A stretch of DNA of 64,000 nucleotides from Actinobacteria bacterium OK074 (GCA_001298575.1 LJCV01000066.1:31468-95467); one strand, 5' to 3'. Shown: positions 20,000 to 29,192, numbered from the stretch's first letter. Notes: a model not told the origin generated them from the sequence alone. Made by a program: numbers and translations.

Positions 20000-21424
20000 A
20001 TGACCTCCGCACGACGCACAGCGCACACCGCGCGCACCGCGCCCGCCCAGCAGACCGCGGGCCCGGGCGGCCACCGCCGTACCCGCGCCTTCCGCAAGCC
20101 CGTGATCGGCGTGCTCTCCGCCTCCGTGCTGCTCGCGGGCGCCTGGTACGCCACGGCCAGCCCAACCACCGCGAGCATCAACGCCGTTGCCACCACCACG
20201 GTGAGCCTGCCCGCCAAGTTCCCCTACCTGTCCGCCGGTTACAACAACTCCCGGGAGTGGACGCGCACGGCGACCGCCGTCGCGCCGAACGGCACCCTGC
20301 GGGTGGCCTGGCCCGCCGCCGACGGCGTACACGTCACGCCGCTGACCGCCGCCGGGAAGCGTTCGGGCGCGGACACGGTCGTCAAGGGCACCAAGGAGGT
20401 CGGTGGCCTGGTCGCGCACGACAACGGTTTCGCGCTGCTCACCCGGGTCGCCGACACCAATAAGTGGAAGGACACCGCGGCCGCGCTGATCCGCTACACC
20501 AACGGCAAACAGACCTTCCGCACCAAGCTGACCTCCACCGCCTCCCACGACACCGCCCCGCTCCTCGACGGCCAACTCACCTGGAACGGCACGAAGTACG
20601 GCGCCTACTTCGTCGTCCACGGAGCGGGTGGCTTCGCCGACGGCCACTACGGCGACAAGTTGGCGTACGTCAGCGCCAAGGGGGCGAAACTCAGCGGTGG
20701 TTGGAGCTGGGGGTGCAGCCACAACGAGGGCATTGCCCTGCACGCGGAGAAGTCCGGCGCCTTCACCTCCCTCTGCTTCGACGACTGGCGTTCGGGACTG
20801 TTCGTGTCCACCGGGATCGGTGCCCCCGACACCGCCCCGGTGGTGCAGCGCGAGCAGTGCTGGGCGGGGTACTGCGGTGGCACGTTCCCGGGCCGCACGG
20901 GTGATCTGGTGAAGTCGGCGAGCGGCCGGTACGCCACCGCGTTCGCCTCCCGCGGTGCCGCCTCCGCCGTGAAGAACCCGGACGATTCGAGCGGGCGCGG
21001 CTGGACGGTCAAGCCGAAGACCGCCACCCACCAGGTCGCCGTCGCCTTCCTGAAGAACCGCAACTCCCCTGCGGGCAAGCCGGTTTACCTCACCAGCTCG
21101 AAGACCACCGAGAACGTCGACGTGCACGTGGCGCCGTACGGCAAGGACCGGCTTCTCGTGTCCTGGGAGTCCCTGAAGAACGCGAAGTGCGCGGCCGGGA
21201 CCTGCACCGGCACCTTCAGCGGCACCCACTTCCGTCTCGTGGACTGGAACGGCAAGGTCCAGAGCACGGACAAGGTCGTCACCTCGCGGATCACGGGCGA
21301 CATCGCCGTTCTCAAGGACGGCACCCTCACCTGGGCGTACGCCCCGGTCACCCCGTCGTACGCGTCCGCCCTCACCAAGTCCCCGACCACGACCACCCTG
21401 CGGATCGCCCGTCTCACTCCCTGA
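20000..21424 (+). CDS. Secreted protein of unknown function
   Basis: Predicted exported protein of 474 residues. A basic N-terminus is followed by a hydrophobic stretch (VIGVLSASVLLAGAWYATA) near residues 30-50. The mature part is rich in beta-strand-like segments with Trp, Gly and Thr, suggesting a beta-propeller, and has paired cysteines (GCSHNEG, SLCFDD, EQCWAGYCGG, KCAAGTC) likely forming disulphides. ATG 20000 follows a GGGGG ribosome-binding site. I recognise no family. It lies behind an alpha/beta hydrolase and converges with the DUF2264 gene. Confidence 0.75.
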   Translation: MTSARRTAHTARTAPAQQTAGPGGHRRTRAFRKPVIGVLSASVLLAGAWYATASPTTASINAVATTTVSLPAKFPYLSAGYNNSREWTRTATAVAPNGTLRVAWPAADGVHVTPLTAAGKRSGADTVVKGTKEVGGLVAHDNGFALLTRVADTNKWKDTAAALIRYTNGKQTFRTKLTSTASHDTAPLLDGQLTWNGTKYGAYFVVHGAGGFADGHYGDKLAYVSAKGAKLSGGWSWGCSHNEGIALHAEKSGAFTSLCFDDWRSGLFVSTGIGAPDTAPVVQREQCWAGYCGGTFPGRTGDLVKSASGRYATAFASRGAASAVKNPDDSSGRGWTVKPKTATHQVAVAFLKNRNSPAGKPVYLTSSKTTENVDVHVAPYGKDRLLVSWESLKNAKCAAGTCTGTFSGTHFRLVDWNGKVQSTDKVVTSRITGDIAVLKDGTLTWAYAPVTPSYASALTKSPTTTTLRIARLTP

Positions 21425-21506
21425 CGCGGCACGGCCGTCACCCTCGCCGCGGGGCCCCTGCCGCCGGCCTGACCACGCGGTCCGGCAGCGGGGGCCGCAG
21501 CCGCGC

Positions 21507-23300
21507 CTACGGCTCCATCTCTCGCGGTACGACCGCCCCGTCCGCCACCCGGACCCCCAGCTCGGGCCCCTCGGGCCAGCGGACGCGCGCTTCCCCGTCG
21601 TCCTCCGTCACCCGCACGGACACCGTCTCCTCCAGCGGGACGGGATCCGCCTCGGCGGTGAGCCTGACGAGCGCCACGAACAGCGTGTCCGCCTCGCCGG
21701 TGACCCCCGTGAGCGAACCGACCGCGCTGCCGTCCACGGAGTCGCTCAGCCCGAAGACGGGCCGGATCTCCGCGCGTGTCCCCTCCTCCCCCGCGGCCCA
21801 CCCGGTGACCCGCACCACCGTCCCGGCCCCGGCTCCCGCCACCAGATGGGCACGCACCTCCACCGCCCCCCGCACGAGCACGACACTCGTCACCCGCGCT
21901 CCCCCAGCCCGGTGCCGCGACGCCGCCCAGCCGTCACCCACCCCCAACGGCTCGATGCCACTGCGGCCCGGATCGCCCCCGACGAACACGCTGTTGTCGT
22001 ACGGCGCCGGGGCCGGGGCCGAAGGCGACGGCGGGGCCGCGCCCGGCACCACCGGCACCGGCTCCGTCACCGTGGAGTACGCGAGCCGCGTGTAGAACGG
22101 GTCGTAGCGAACGTCCTCGCTCCCGTGGTTGTGCAGCCGCACCACTCCGTCCGAACGCGTCGACTGGAGCAGCCAGTTGGGCCCGGCGACCGCCGTCACC
22201 GCGTCCTCCCTCTCCGCCGGTCCCGGCTCCTCCGTCGCTGTCCACACCGCGTGTTCCGGGGGCAGCAGCAGGCCCAGGAAGCCCTTGCTGGCCCAGTACG
22301 GCGACGCCGGGCCCGAATAGCCTTGCAGGACCGCCGGGTTGGGGCCGCGCCAGCCGAGCGTGAGCAGACCCCGGTCGTCCACCGCGCCCCGGTCCAGGAA
22401 GTACTTCAGCGCGCCGGACGCCTGCCGGCGCGTCTGACCGGGCGGCAGCGGTGTGCTCCCGGTGAGCGCGCCCAGCCAGAGCGGGACGGTCGTCGCGAAC
22501 CGGTAGGTCAGTGACCGGCCCTGGTGCAGGGGGGCGCCGTCGGCGCCGAACAGGCGGGCGTAGTCGGCGAGATGGCGCGAGAGGCGGCCGCCGTACAGGT
22601 CGAGCAGGGCGGCGTCGTCCGCGAGCCAGGCGTGCAGCACCGGGTACAGGTGCATCGCCCAGCCGTTGTAGTAGTCGAACTTGCGGCCGTCGCCGTCGGT
22701 GTACCAGCCGTCGTCGACGTACCACTTCTCGATGGCGTCCAGGCCGCGGTCGACCGCCGCGTGGGCGGCGTCTGTTTCGTAACCGATTTCGGAAAGGAAG
22801 CCGCCGACGGTGACCGGGAACAACTCCCAGTTGCAGGGCCAGGGTTCGGCCGTCAGGGCGTCGCTGAGCCAGGCCGCTGCCCGCTGCCGTACGCCCTCGG
22901 GGAGCCGGTCCCACAGCAGTGGGCGGGTCAGGCGCAGGGCCAGGGCGATCGAGGCCGCCTCCACGAGCGGTTGCGAGCGGTCCTCGATGCGCGGCCAGAC
23001 GCCCGTCACCCCCGCCGCGAGGCCCTCGCCGTACCGTTCCAGAGCCTTCTCGTCGCGGCGGAACGCGGCGAGCAGCAGCGTACGGGCGTACCCCTCCAGG
23101 CCGTCGGAGAGGCGGCCCGACCAGCTTTCGTGGTCGCCGGGCAGGTGGTAGAGCGCCAGGTCGTCACTCGCGTACGGCTCGACCGCGGCGAGCAGCGCGT
23201 CGGCGGCCGTCTCCCAGTGGGCGCGGGTGTAGCCGGTGTACGGGCTGAGGGTGCGGTCCTCCGGGAGGGACCAGGGGCGTACGGAGGGCACGGGGGGCAT
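21507..23300 (-). CDS. DUF2264 domain protein (plant polysaccharide catabolism context)
   Basis: Cytoplasmic protein of 597 residues matching the DUF2264 family, with an N-terminal alpha/alpha-barrel-like part (EGYARTLLLAA, KWYVDDGWYTDGDGR, FDYYNGWAMHLYPVL) and a C-terminal beta-rich part. Members occur in rhamnogalacturonan and pectin utilisation loci, and some have been assigned to glycosidase families acting on uronic acids; that specific activity is inference here. AGGAA lies before the ATG. The next gene upstream on the same strand is a CE12-like acetylesterase, separated by a hairpin. One AANCGNTT palindrome lies inside (22781). Confidence 0.8.
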   Translation of the reverse strand: MPPVPSVRPWSLPEDRTLSPYTGYTRAHWETAADALLAAVEPYASDDLALYHLPGDHESWSGRLSDGLEGYARTLLLAAFRRDEKALERYGEGLAAGVTGVWPRIEDRSQPLVEAASIALALRLTRPLLWDRLPEGVRQRAAAWLSDALTAEPWPCNWELFPVTVGGFLSEIGYETDAAHAAVDRGLDAIEKWYVDDGWYTDGDGRKFDYYNGWAMHLYPVLHAWLADDAALLDLYGGRLSRHLADYARLFGADGAPLHQGRSLTYRFATTVPLWLGALTGSTPLPPGQTRRQASGALKYFLDRGAVDDRGLLTLGWRGPNPAVLQGYSGPASPYWASKGFLGLLLPPEHAVWTATEEPGPAEREDAVTAVAGPNWLLQSTRSDGVVRLHNHGSEDVRYDPFYTRLAYSTVTEPVPVVPGAAPPSPSAPAPAPYDNSVFVGGDPGRSGIEPLGVGDGWAASRHRAGGARVTSVVLVRGAVEVRAHLVAGAGAGTVVRVTGWAAGEEGTRAEIRPVFGLSDSVDGSAVGSLTGVTGEADTLFVALVRLTAEADPVPLEETVSVRVTEDDGEARVRWPEGPELGVRVADGAVVPREMEP

Positions 23301-23354
23301 CCGCGGTTCCTGTTCTCGTGCCTGGAACTTCCGTTTCCCAGGCCGGTGTTGAAG

Positions 23355-23390
23355 CCTGGGGCGCCCCGGTTCCGGTCGGGACGCCCCAGG
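23355..23390 (-). terminator. Hairpin between the esterase and DUF2264 genes
   Basis: Nine-base-pair stem, CCTGGGGCG (23355-23363) with CGCCCCAGG (23382-23390), and an 18-base loop. It lies in the 133-bp gap after the acetylesterase stop and probably uncouples the two minus-strand genes. Confidence 0.5.
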
Positions 23391-23433
23391 GGTTGCGGGC
23401 GGAGAGGCGGGCGGGTCCGGCGGGTCCGGCTCT

Positions 23434-24474
23434 TCAGCCGGTCTGCCTCACGAGCCCCTCCGGTATCAGATGCTGCGCCACAAGTCCGTCGCGCACCAGT
23501 CCGGCGTACACAGTTGCCCCGTGCACAGAAGTATGCGTGTTGTCCCTGGCCTCGTTGTAGAGGTAGATCGATTTTGAACCTTCAACGCCCAGGGTTTCCA
23601 CCACTTCCCTGGTTTCGGCGGTGAGATCGATCAGCGGCACGCCCTCGGCCCCCGCGACCGAGCGGATCACCGCGGGGAGATCCACACCGAGACCGTTTAC
23701 GAGCAATGCTATGCCGTTGTCGAGGGTGCCGTCCGCGTTGAACCAGCGCCGCACGATCGGGGTGACGAGAACGGGCTCGCCGCCCCGGGCCCGCACGCCC
23801 GCCACGAGGGTTTCGAGATTGGCTCGATAGGTCGCCTCGTCGGTCTGTTTGTCGTTGTGGGCGAGTTGGATCAGGACCAGGTCGTGCGGCCGGATCAGCG
23901 GCTGGACGGTGGCGAAGAGGGCCGGGTCGGCGAGGTAGGACACCGTACTCTCCCCGGAATCCGCGTAGTTGGCGACGGACAGCCCCTTGCGCAGGTACTG
24001 CGGCAGCTCCTGGCCCCAGCCGGTGTAGGGGGCGCTCGCCTGGTCGCAGACCGTGGAGTCGCCGATCAGGACGATCTGCCGGGCCCGTCGCGCGGGGGTG
24101 ACACGGATGTCCGCGAGGGCGGGTGCGCCGCCGCCGAGGGTGAGGTCCAGGCCGGGGGTGCCGGCCGCGCCGGTCGGTTCGCCCTCGGGGGTACGGACGT
24201 TGACGGTGAAGCTGCGGCTCACCCGCTGTCCGGCCGCGGTGGCGGTCTCGGGGAGCAGGGCGCGCCGGGTCTCGCCGTCGACGCTCGTGCTCGCCGCCGC
24301 GTCACCGCCGAGGGTGACGCGGACGTCGTAGGTCCCCGGCGGGACGTCGAAGTGGCAGGCGTTCGCGGTGCAGTTGGCGAGGCCGGAGGCGGGTTGCCGG
24401 GCCTCGGCGGGGGTGACGGACAGGGCGGTGCTCAGGGTCGTGGCCAGCAGTGCGGCGACGGTGACACGTCTCAT
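23434..24474 (-). CDS. SGNH hydrolase, rhamnogalacturonan acetylesterase type (CE12-like)
   Basis: Secreted esterase of 346 residues. A Sec signal peptide ends near TPAEARQ (about residue 26). A beta-rich N-terminal domain of roughly 100 residues with one Cys pair precedes the SGNH domain. Catalytic blocks are GDSTVCDQ (S140), DSGEST (G174), AHNDK (N207) and DNTHTSVHGA (D311, H314). The GDSTV and HND pattern matches rhamnogalacturonan acetylesterases, which remove acetyl groups from the pectin backbone before lyases act. It diverges from a PL4 rhamnogalacturonan lyase across a shared regulatory region. Confidence 0.88.
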   Translation of the reverse strand: MRRVTVAALLATTLSTALSVTPAEARQPASGLANCTANACHFDVPPGTYDVRVTLGGDAAASTSVDGETRRALLPETATAAGQRVSRSFTVNVRTPEGEPTGAAGTPGLDLTLGGGAPALADIRVTPARRARQIVLIGDSTVCDQASAPYTGWGQELPQYLRKGLSVANYADSGESTVSYLADPALFATVQPLIRPHDLVLIQLAHNDKQTDEATYRANLETLVAGVRARGGEPVLVTPIVRRWFNADGTLDNGIALLVNGLGVDLPAVIRSVAGAEGVPLIDLTAETREVVETLGVEGSKSIYLYNEARDNTHTSVHGATVYAGLVRDGLVAQHLIPEGLVRQTG

Positions 24475-24525
24475 GGCGGCTCCCGGAGGCAGGACGGCGG
24501 AGCGACGGCAGGGGCTGGGGCCCAG

Positions 24526-24562
24526 GTGCGGAAGTCCCGCCCGCCCGGCGGGACTTCCGCAC
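24526..24562. other. Perfect 16-bp hairpin inside a divergent promoter region
   Basis: GTGCGGAAGTCCCGCC (24526-24541) and its exact complement (24547-24562) flank a CGCCC loop. It lies 52-88 bp upstream of the esterase start, inside its presumed leader, and about 180 bp from the divergent lyase gene. A stem this strong could terminate, attenuate or insulate transcription. Confidence 0.7.
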
Positions 24563-24598
24563 GAGGGCCCCGGGCGGCTGCCGACCGTACCGCTTCGG

Positions 24599-24610
24599 GC
24601 AAGCGCTTTC
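24599..24610. promoter_or_regulatory. LacI-type operator between divergent esterase and lyase genes
   Basis: GCAAGCGCTTTC fits GNAANCGNTTNC. It sits 130 bp upstream of the PL4 gene and 127 bp upstream of the esterase, next to the strong hairpin. A second inverted repeat, GCGAAA-GCCC-TTTCGC, lies at 24654-24669. Joint control of both pectin genes by a LacI-family repressor is likely. Confidence 0.65.
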
Positions 24611-24740
24611 TAGATCGCCGCACAGATTCACACAATTGCCAACTTCCCTCCCTGCGAAAGCCCTTTCGCGAACGTGATTCGACTGTCACTCTTCCCCACA
24701 CCCGCACCGACCGACACACCTCCGAAGGGGGCACCCCCAC

Positions 24741-26414
24741 ATGTCCGGACCCAGACCTCTCGGCCGCCGCGCCTTCGTCATCGGCACGGCCGCCACCGCC
24801 GGATCGGCCGCCCTGGCAGGCCCGCTCGCCGTCAACTCCCAGGCGGCGAGCTTCGGTTACACGGACGACGGCTCCAACTACGTGATCGACACCGGCGCCC
24901 TCCTCGTCTTCAAGGTCAGCAAGACCAACGGCGACCTGACCTCGCTGGTCTACCGCGGCACCGAGTACCAGGGCTACGGCGGCATGAACTCGCACGTCGA
25001 ATCGGGCCTGGGCGCCTCGACGGTGACGATCGCTCAGTCCGGTTCGACGATCCTGGTCTCCGTCACGCACGGCACGCTCAAGCACTACTACGCGGCCCGC
25101 AGCGGCGAGAACAACGTCTACCTGTGGACCAACAAGGCCGACACCTCCGTCTCGGCCACCCGGTACATCGTGCGCGTCAAGGCGGGGATGTTCCTCAACG
25201 ACGAGCCGGACTCGTACACGTACACGACCTCCACCATCGAGGCGTCGGACGTGTTCGCGAAGTCGGACGGCCAGACCCGCTCGAAGCACTACTCGAAACT
25301 CCGCGTAATCGATTACGACTACATCGGCTGGACCACCGGCAGCGTCGGCCTCTACGTGGTCCGCTCCAACCACGAGAAGGCGTCCGGCGGCCCGTTCTAC
25401 CGCTCGCTGCTGCGCCACCAGAGCGCCGACGGCGGCGGCCTGTACGAGATCCTGTACTACGGCGAGAACCAGACGGAGGCGCAGCGCTTCGGCCTCCAGG
25501 GCCCGTACGTCATCGCGTTCACCGACGGCGGTGCGCCCTCCTCCTCGCTCTACCACGGGAACCTCACCACCTCCTGGGCGGACTCGCTCGGCATCTCCGG
25601 TTACGTGGCCGCGGGCGGCCGGGGCCGGGTCGCGGGCGTCGCCATCACCGGGCGGGACACGACGTCCGCGTACACGGTGGGGATCGCCAACTCGGCGGCG
25701 CAGTACTGGGGTTCGGCGCGCTCGTCCGACGGCTACTTCTCCATCCCGGGCGCCCTTCCGGGGACGTACACGCTGACCGTCTTCAAGGGTGAACTCGCCG
25801 TGTACACCACGTCGGTGACGGTGACGGCGGGCGGTACGACGACGCTCAACACGATCGCGATCCCCTCCTCCAACGACCCGTCCAACGCGAGCGCGATCTG
25901 GCGGATCGGCGACTGGGACGGAACGCCGAGCGGTTTCAAGAACGCGGCGCTGATGACGTACGCGCATCCCTCCGACCCCCGGGCGGCGTCCTGGACCGGG
26001 AACGTCGTCATCGGCAGCGGCAGTGAGACCTCCGCGTTCCCCTGCTATCTGTGGAAGGACGTCAACAGCGGCATCATCGTCTACTTCAAGCTGACGGCCG
26101 CCCAGGCCGCCGCCGCGCACACGCTGCGCATCGGGGTGACGACGGCCTACGCGAACGGCCGGCCGCAGGTCGTCGTGAACGACACCTGGACGTCGGCCGT
26201 CCCCTCACCGCCCACCCAGCCGAGCACCCGGTCGCTGACCGTGGGGTCGTACCGGGGCAACAACTACACCTTCAGCTACAGCGTTCCGGCGTCCGCCTGG
26301 CTGACGGACACCAGCGCGTACAACACGCTGAAGATCTATGTGGCGAGCGGTTCGGGGTCGACGTCCTATCTCAGCGCGGGCACGTCGGTCGACGCGCTCG
26401 ACCTGCTCGCCTGA
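24741..26414 (+). CDS. Rhamnogalacturonan endolyase (PL4)
   Basis: Secreted lyase of 557 residues that should cleave rhamnogalacturonan I by beta-elimination. A Tat-type signal (LGRRAFVIGTAATAGSAALAG) is at the N-terminus. The catalytic domain has TRSKHYSK (K182) and SNHEKASGGPF (H211), corresponding to the Lys and His used by fungal PL4 rhamnogalacturonase B. A carboxypeptidase-regulatory-like beta-sandwich (DGYFSIPGALPGTYTLTV) and a C-terminal carbohydrate-binding-like domain complete the three-domain PL4 layout. It diverges from a CE12-like acetylesterase. The palindrome GTAATCGATTAC lies inside at 25305-25316 and uses the rare valine codon GTA. Confidence 0.92.
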   Translation: MSGPRPLGRRAFVIGTAATAGSAALAGPLAVNSQAASFGYTDDGSNYVIDTGALLVFKVSKTNGDLTSLVYRGTEYQGYGGMNSHVESGLGASTVTIAQSGSTILVSVTHGTLKHYYAARSGENNVYLWTNKADTSVSATRYIVRVKAGMFLNDEPDSYTYTTSTIEASDVFAKSDGQTRSKHYSKLRVIDYDYIGWTTGSVGLYVVRSNHEKASGGPFYRSLLRHQSADGGGLYEILYYGENQTEAQRFGLQGPYVIAFTDGGAPSSSLYHGNLTTSWADSLGISGYVAAGGRGRVAGVAITGRDTTSAYTVGIANSAAQYWGSARSSDGYFSIPGALPGTYTLTVFKGELAVYTTSVTVTAGGTTTLNTIAIPSSNDPSNASAIWRIGDWDGTPSGFKNAALMTYAHPSDPRAASWTGNVVIGSGSETSAFPCYLWKDVNSGIIVYFKLTAAQAAAAHTLRIGVTTAYANGRPQVVVNDTWTSAVPSPPTQPSTRSLTVGSYRGNNYTFSYSVPASAWLTDTSAYNTLKIYVASGSGSTSYLSAGTSVDALDLLA

Positions 26415-26432
26415 GCGTGACCTGACGGATCG

Positions 26433-27989
26433 TCATGTTCCGCGCGTCCACTGCTGGTTGCTGGCTCCGCTACAGGTGTAGGTGATGATCGCGGCGGAGT
26501 TGGCGGTGGACGCGCCGGACACGTCCAGGCACTCGCCGCTCGCCCGGGACTTGATGTTCACGTAGCTGCCCGACGTGGTCACCGACCACTGCTGGGTGGT
26601 GGCCGTTGCGGAGCAGTTCTCCTGGGTGACGTTGCTCGCGTTCTCCTGGAGGCACAGCGAGCTGCCGCGGCCGATCAACTGGTAGTAACCGCTTCCGACG
26701 TCCTTGAACCACCACTTCTGGTTGGTGCCGCTGTTGCAGGTGTACTGGCTGATCGCGATCCCCTGCCACAGCGACTGGTTGGGCACGTCGGCGCACTTGG
26801 AACTGTGCGCGGCGATCAGCGTGTTGTACGTGGCGCTGGTCCCGCCGACGGTCCCGGCGGCGGTGTCGACGCTGATCTCGGGGTACCAGCTCATGCTCAT
26901 GCTGGTGTCCGTGGGGAAAGTCAGCGGCAGCCACACGTACCGGGAGTCGTTGACGGTCCCGCCGAAGGAGTTGCCCCAGCGGTCGCCCAGGTACAGGTAC
27001 GAGGTGCCCGAAGTCCCCTGCACCGGAAGGACGTACGCGGTCTGCGAGTTGTAGGCCGTGGAGTCGCCGACGTTGGTCATCGCCGTCCAGGGCCCGGTGA
27101 TGCTGGTCGCGGTCGCGTACTGCTGCTGGTTGGCGCTCCAGCCGGTCGCGCCCGAAGTGAGCATGAAGTAGACGCCGTTGCGCTTGAACAGGGCCGGGGC
27201 CTCGCGGTGGCCGCCCACCCACGGGTTGGCGACGAGGCTGTCGATGCCCGTGTAGTCGGCGGTCAGCCGGTAGATGTGCAGGTCGTAGTTCTCGTTGGCG
27301 GCGGAGACCATGTAACCGGTTCCGTCCGTGTCGACGAACGTCGTGATGTCCCGGGACATGTTGTCGCCGAGCGGCTGGAAGCTGCCCTGGTAGGTGTAGC
27401 TGCCGTCGACGGTGTCGGAGACGGCGACGGCAGCCTTGGCCTCGCTGTAGTCGACGCCGTTCTCCTTGTGCATCCACATCACGAACTTGCCGGTGGACGC
27501 GTTGTAGATGACCTTGGGCCGCTCGATGTAGGCGGTGCCCAGTTCGGTGGCGCTGGACTGGGACAGGACGTGGGCGCGGAACTCCCAGTTCTTCAGGTCG
27601 GTCGAGCGGTAGGCGTCGACGTACTTGAAGGTGTTGTCGGAGTTGCGGTCCTCGCCGAACCAGTAGTAGTAGCTGCCGACCTTGATGACGCCGCCGCCGT
27701 GCGCGTGCACCGCGTTGCCCGAAGTGTCCGTGAACTGGACGCCGTTGGCGATCGTCTGGGCCGCGGCCTGGGCGGGTCCGGCCGTGGCCAGCGCGCCGAA
27801 CAGGGCCAGGGCGAGGGCGACGAGGACCGCGGACATGCGGCGCCCGCCGAGGGCGCGCCGGACGCCGGACACGCGTCTCGCACCGAACAGCCGTTCCGCG
27901 CCGGGTACTTGGCCCGCATCGAGCGAGCGTCCGAAGCCCGGGCGGCCACGGCGGCCGAAGAGAGGTGTTGCCGTACGCCGAACTCTCAT
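26433..27989 (-). CDS. GH43 exo-beta-1,3-galactanase-like enzyme with CBM13
   Basis: Secreted protein of 518 residues. A hydrophobic signal (AVLVALALALFGALATAGPAQA) is preceded by an unusually long basic stretch of about 50 residues. The GH43 domain begins HAHGGGVIKVGSYYYWFGED and includes IERPKVIYN and HREAPALF, resembling the galactan 1,3-beta-galactosidase subfamily. The last 130 residues form a ricin-type CBM13 with repeated QxW elements (NQKWWF, TQQWSV, NQQWTR). ATG 27989 is preferred over GTG 27998 because of GGAG spacing; ATG 27836 would give a normal signal peptide but lacks a ribosome-binding site. The stop of the preceding GH43 gene is one base away, so they are coupled. Expected role: trimming arabinogalactan side chains. 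Confidence 0.88.
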   Translation of the reverse strand: MRVRRTATPLFGRRGRPGFGRSLDAGQVPGAERLFGARRVSGVRRALGGRRMSAVLVALALALFGALATAGPAQAAAQTIANGVQFTDTSGNAVHAHGGGVIKVGSYYYWFGEDRNSDNTFKYVDAYRSTDLKNWEFRAHVLSQSSATELGTAYIERPKVIYNASTGKFVMWMHKENGVDYSEAKAAVAVSDTVDGSYTYQGSFQPLGDNMSRDITTFVDTDGTGYMVSAANENYDLHIYRLTADYTGIDSLVANPWVGGHREAPALFKRNGVYFMLTSGATGWSANQQQYATATSITGPWTAMTNVGDSTAYNSQTAYVLPVQGTSGTSYLYLGDRWGNSFGGTVNDSRYVWLPLTFPTDTSMSMSWYPEISVDTAAGTVGGTSATYNTLIAAHSSKCADVPNQSLWQGIAISQYTCNSGTNQKWWFKDVGSGYYQLIGRGSSLCLQENASNVTQENCSATATTQQWSVTTSGSYVNIKSRASGECLDVSGASTANSAAIITYTCSGASNQQWTRGT

Positions 27990-27990
27990 C

Positions 27991-29073
27991 TCACGCACTC
28001 TCCTTCACGGTGTCGGCGACGGGGACGCCGAAGTCCGGGGTGCCGTCGGAGTTCCAGCCGAGCTTCTGGATCCGGGTGTGCCGGTTGGGGTCGTCCAGCG
28101 GGTCGCCGGTGATCTCCTTGTACTGGCGCGCGTGGTAGACGAGGACGTCGCTGCGACCGTCCTCGGCGACCGTGAAGCAGTTGTGGCCCGGGCCGTACTG
28201 CTGGGTCGCGTCGTTGCTGGTGAAGACGGGCACGGGCGACTTGGCCCAACTGGCCGGGTCCATCAGGTCGCTGTCGGCGTCGGCGGTCAACAGGCCGACG
28301 CAGTAGTGGTAGTCGGTGGCGCTGGCCGAGTAGGTGAGGAAGACCCGCCCGTTGCGCTGGAGGGCGTAGGGGCCCTCGTTCACCTTGTAGCCGATGACCT
28401 CCCAGTCCAACTCCGGTGTGCTCAGCCTGATCTGAGGTCCCGTCAGGGTCCACGGGTTCGCCATCTCGGACAGCCACAGAGCGGTGTTGTTGTCCATGCC
28501 GGGCTCGTGCTGGGCCCAGCAGAGGTAGCGGGTGCCGCGGTGGGTGAAGGTGGTGGCGTCCAGGGAGAAGGTCTCCCAGGCGGTCTTGATCTGCCCCTTC
28601 TCCACCCAACTCCCCGCGAATGGGTCGGGGTTGGCGTTCTCCAGGACCCAGATGCGGATGTCCCAGACGCTCTCGGCGGGGGCGGAGGCGAAGTAGATGT
28701 ACCACTTGCCGTTGATGCGGTGGATCTCGGGCGCCCAGATGTGCGCGCCCATGTCTCCGGTCGGGTGCGCGGTCCAGATCACCGACTCGGTGGCGGTGGC
28801 AAGGCCGTTGAGGGTGCGGGAGCGGCGCAGGACGATCCGGTCGTATTCGGGGACGGTGGCGGTGAAGTAGTAGAAGCCGTCGGTGTGACGGATGATGTGG
28901 GGGTCGGCGCGCTGACGGACCAGGGGGTTCATGTAACGGGCTGCCTTCGGCTGGGCGGCGGCGACGGCCGCCGCCGGGGTGGCCGCCAGCGCGCCCGCGG
29001 CCAGGGCGGCACCGGCGCCTTTCAGCACCAGCCTCCGGCCGGGTACTGGGGGCAGATCGTGATCGCGGCTCAT
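27991..29073 (-). CDS. GH43 alpha-L-arabinofuranosidase-like enzyme
   Basis: Secreted protein of 360 residues with a Tat-type signal (GRRLVLKGAGAALAAGALA). The five-bladed propeller of GH43 is shown by the base RADPHI (D57), the pKa-modulating aspartate SLDATTF (D172) and the acid VNEGPY (E233). It most resembles the arabinofuranosidase/arabinanase group that acts on arabinan or arabinogalactan side chains; exact subfamily is not certain. It is the first gene of a two-gene operon with the CBM13-bearing GH43, and diverges from a beta-helix surface protein over a 244-bp region holding an operator-like palindrome. Confidence 0.9.
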   Translation of the reverse strand: MSRDHDLPPVPGRRLVLKGAGAALAAGALAATPAAAVAAAQPKAARYMNPLVRQRADPHIIRHTDGFYYFTATVPEYDRIVLRRSRTLNGLATATESVIWTAHPTGDMGAHIWAPEIHRINGKWYIYFASAPAESVWDIRIWVLENANPDPFAGSWVEKGQIKTAWETFSLDATTFTHRGTRYLCWAQHEPGMDNNTALWLSEMANPWTLTGPQIRLSTPELDWEVIGYKVNEGPYALQRNGRVFLTYSASATDYHYCVGLLTADADSDLMDPASWAKSPVPVFTSNDATQQYGPGHNCFTVAEDGRSDVLVYHARQYKEITGDPLDDPNRHTRIQKLGWNSDGTPDFGVPVADTVKESA

Positions 29074-29180
29074 GCGGGACTGCCTCTCGGTTCGGCATTT
29101 CGCACAACATCTGTCATGACGAACGCCGAAAAGGTAAGGGTGCGTTACGAGAAGGTCAACGGGTCCGGAGAGACAAAGAC

Positions 29181-29192
29181 GAAACCGCTTAC
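29181..29192. promoter_or_regulatory. LacI-type operator between GH43 and beta-helix genes
   Basis: GAAACCGCTTAC fits GNAANCGNTTNC and lies 108 bp upstream of the minus-strand GH43 operon and 126 bp upstream of the plus-strand beta-helix gene. The surrounding segment is A-rich for this genome, as expected of a promoter. Confidence 0.65.

Noticed and set aside
21440..21500. GC-rich imperfect inverted repeat between the convergent secreted-protein and DUF2264 genes
   Set aside because: Plausible bidirectional terminator, but the pairing has several mismatches and I could not define a confident stem.
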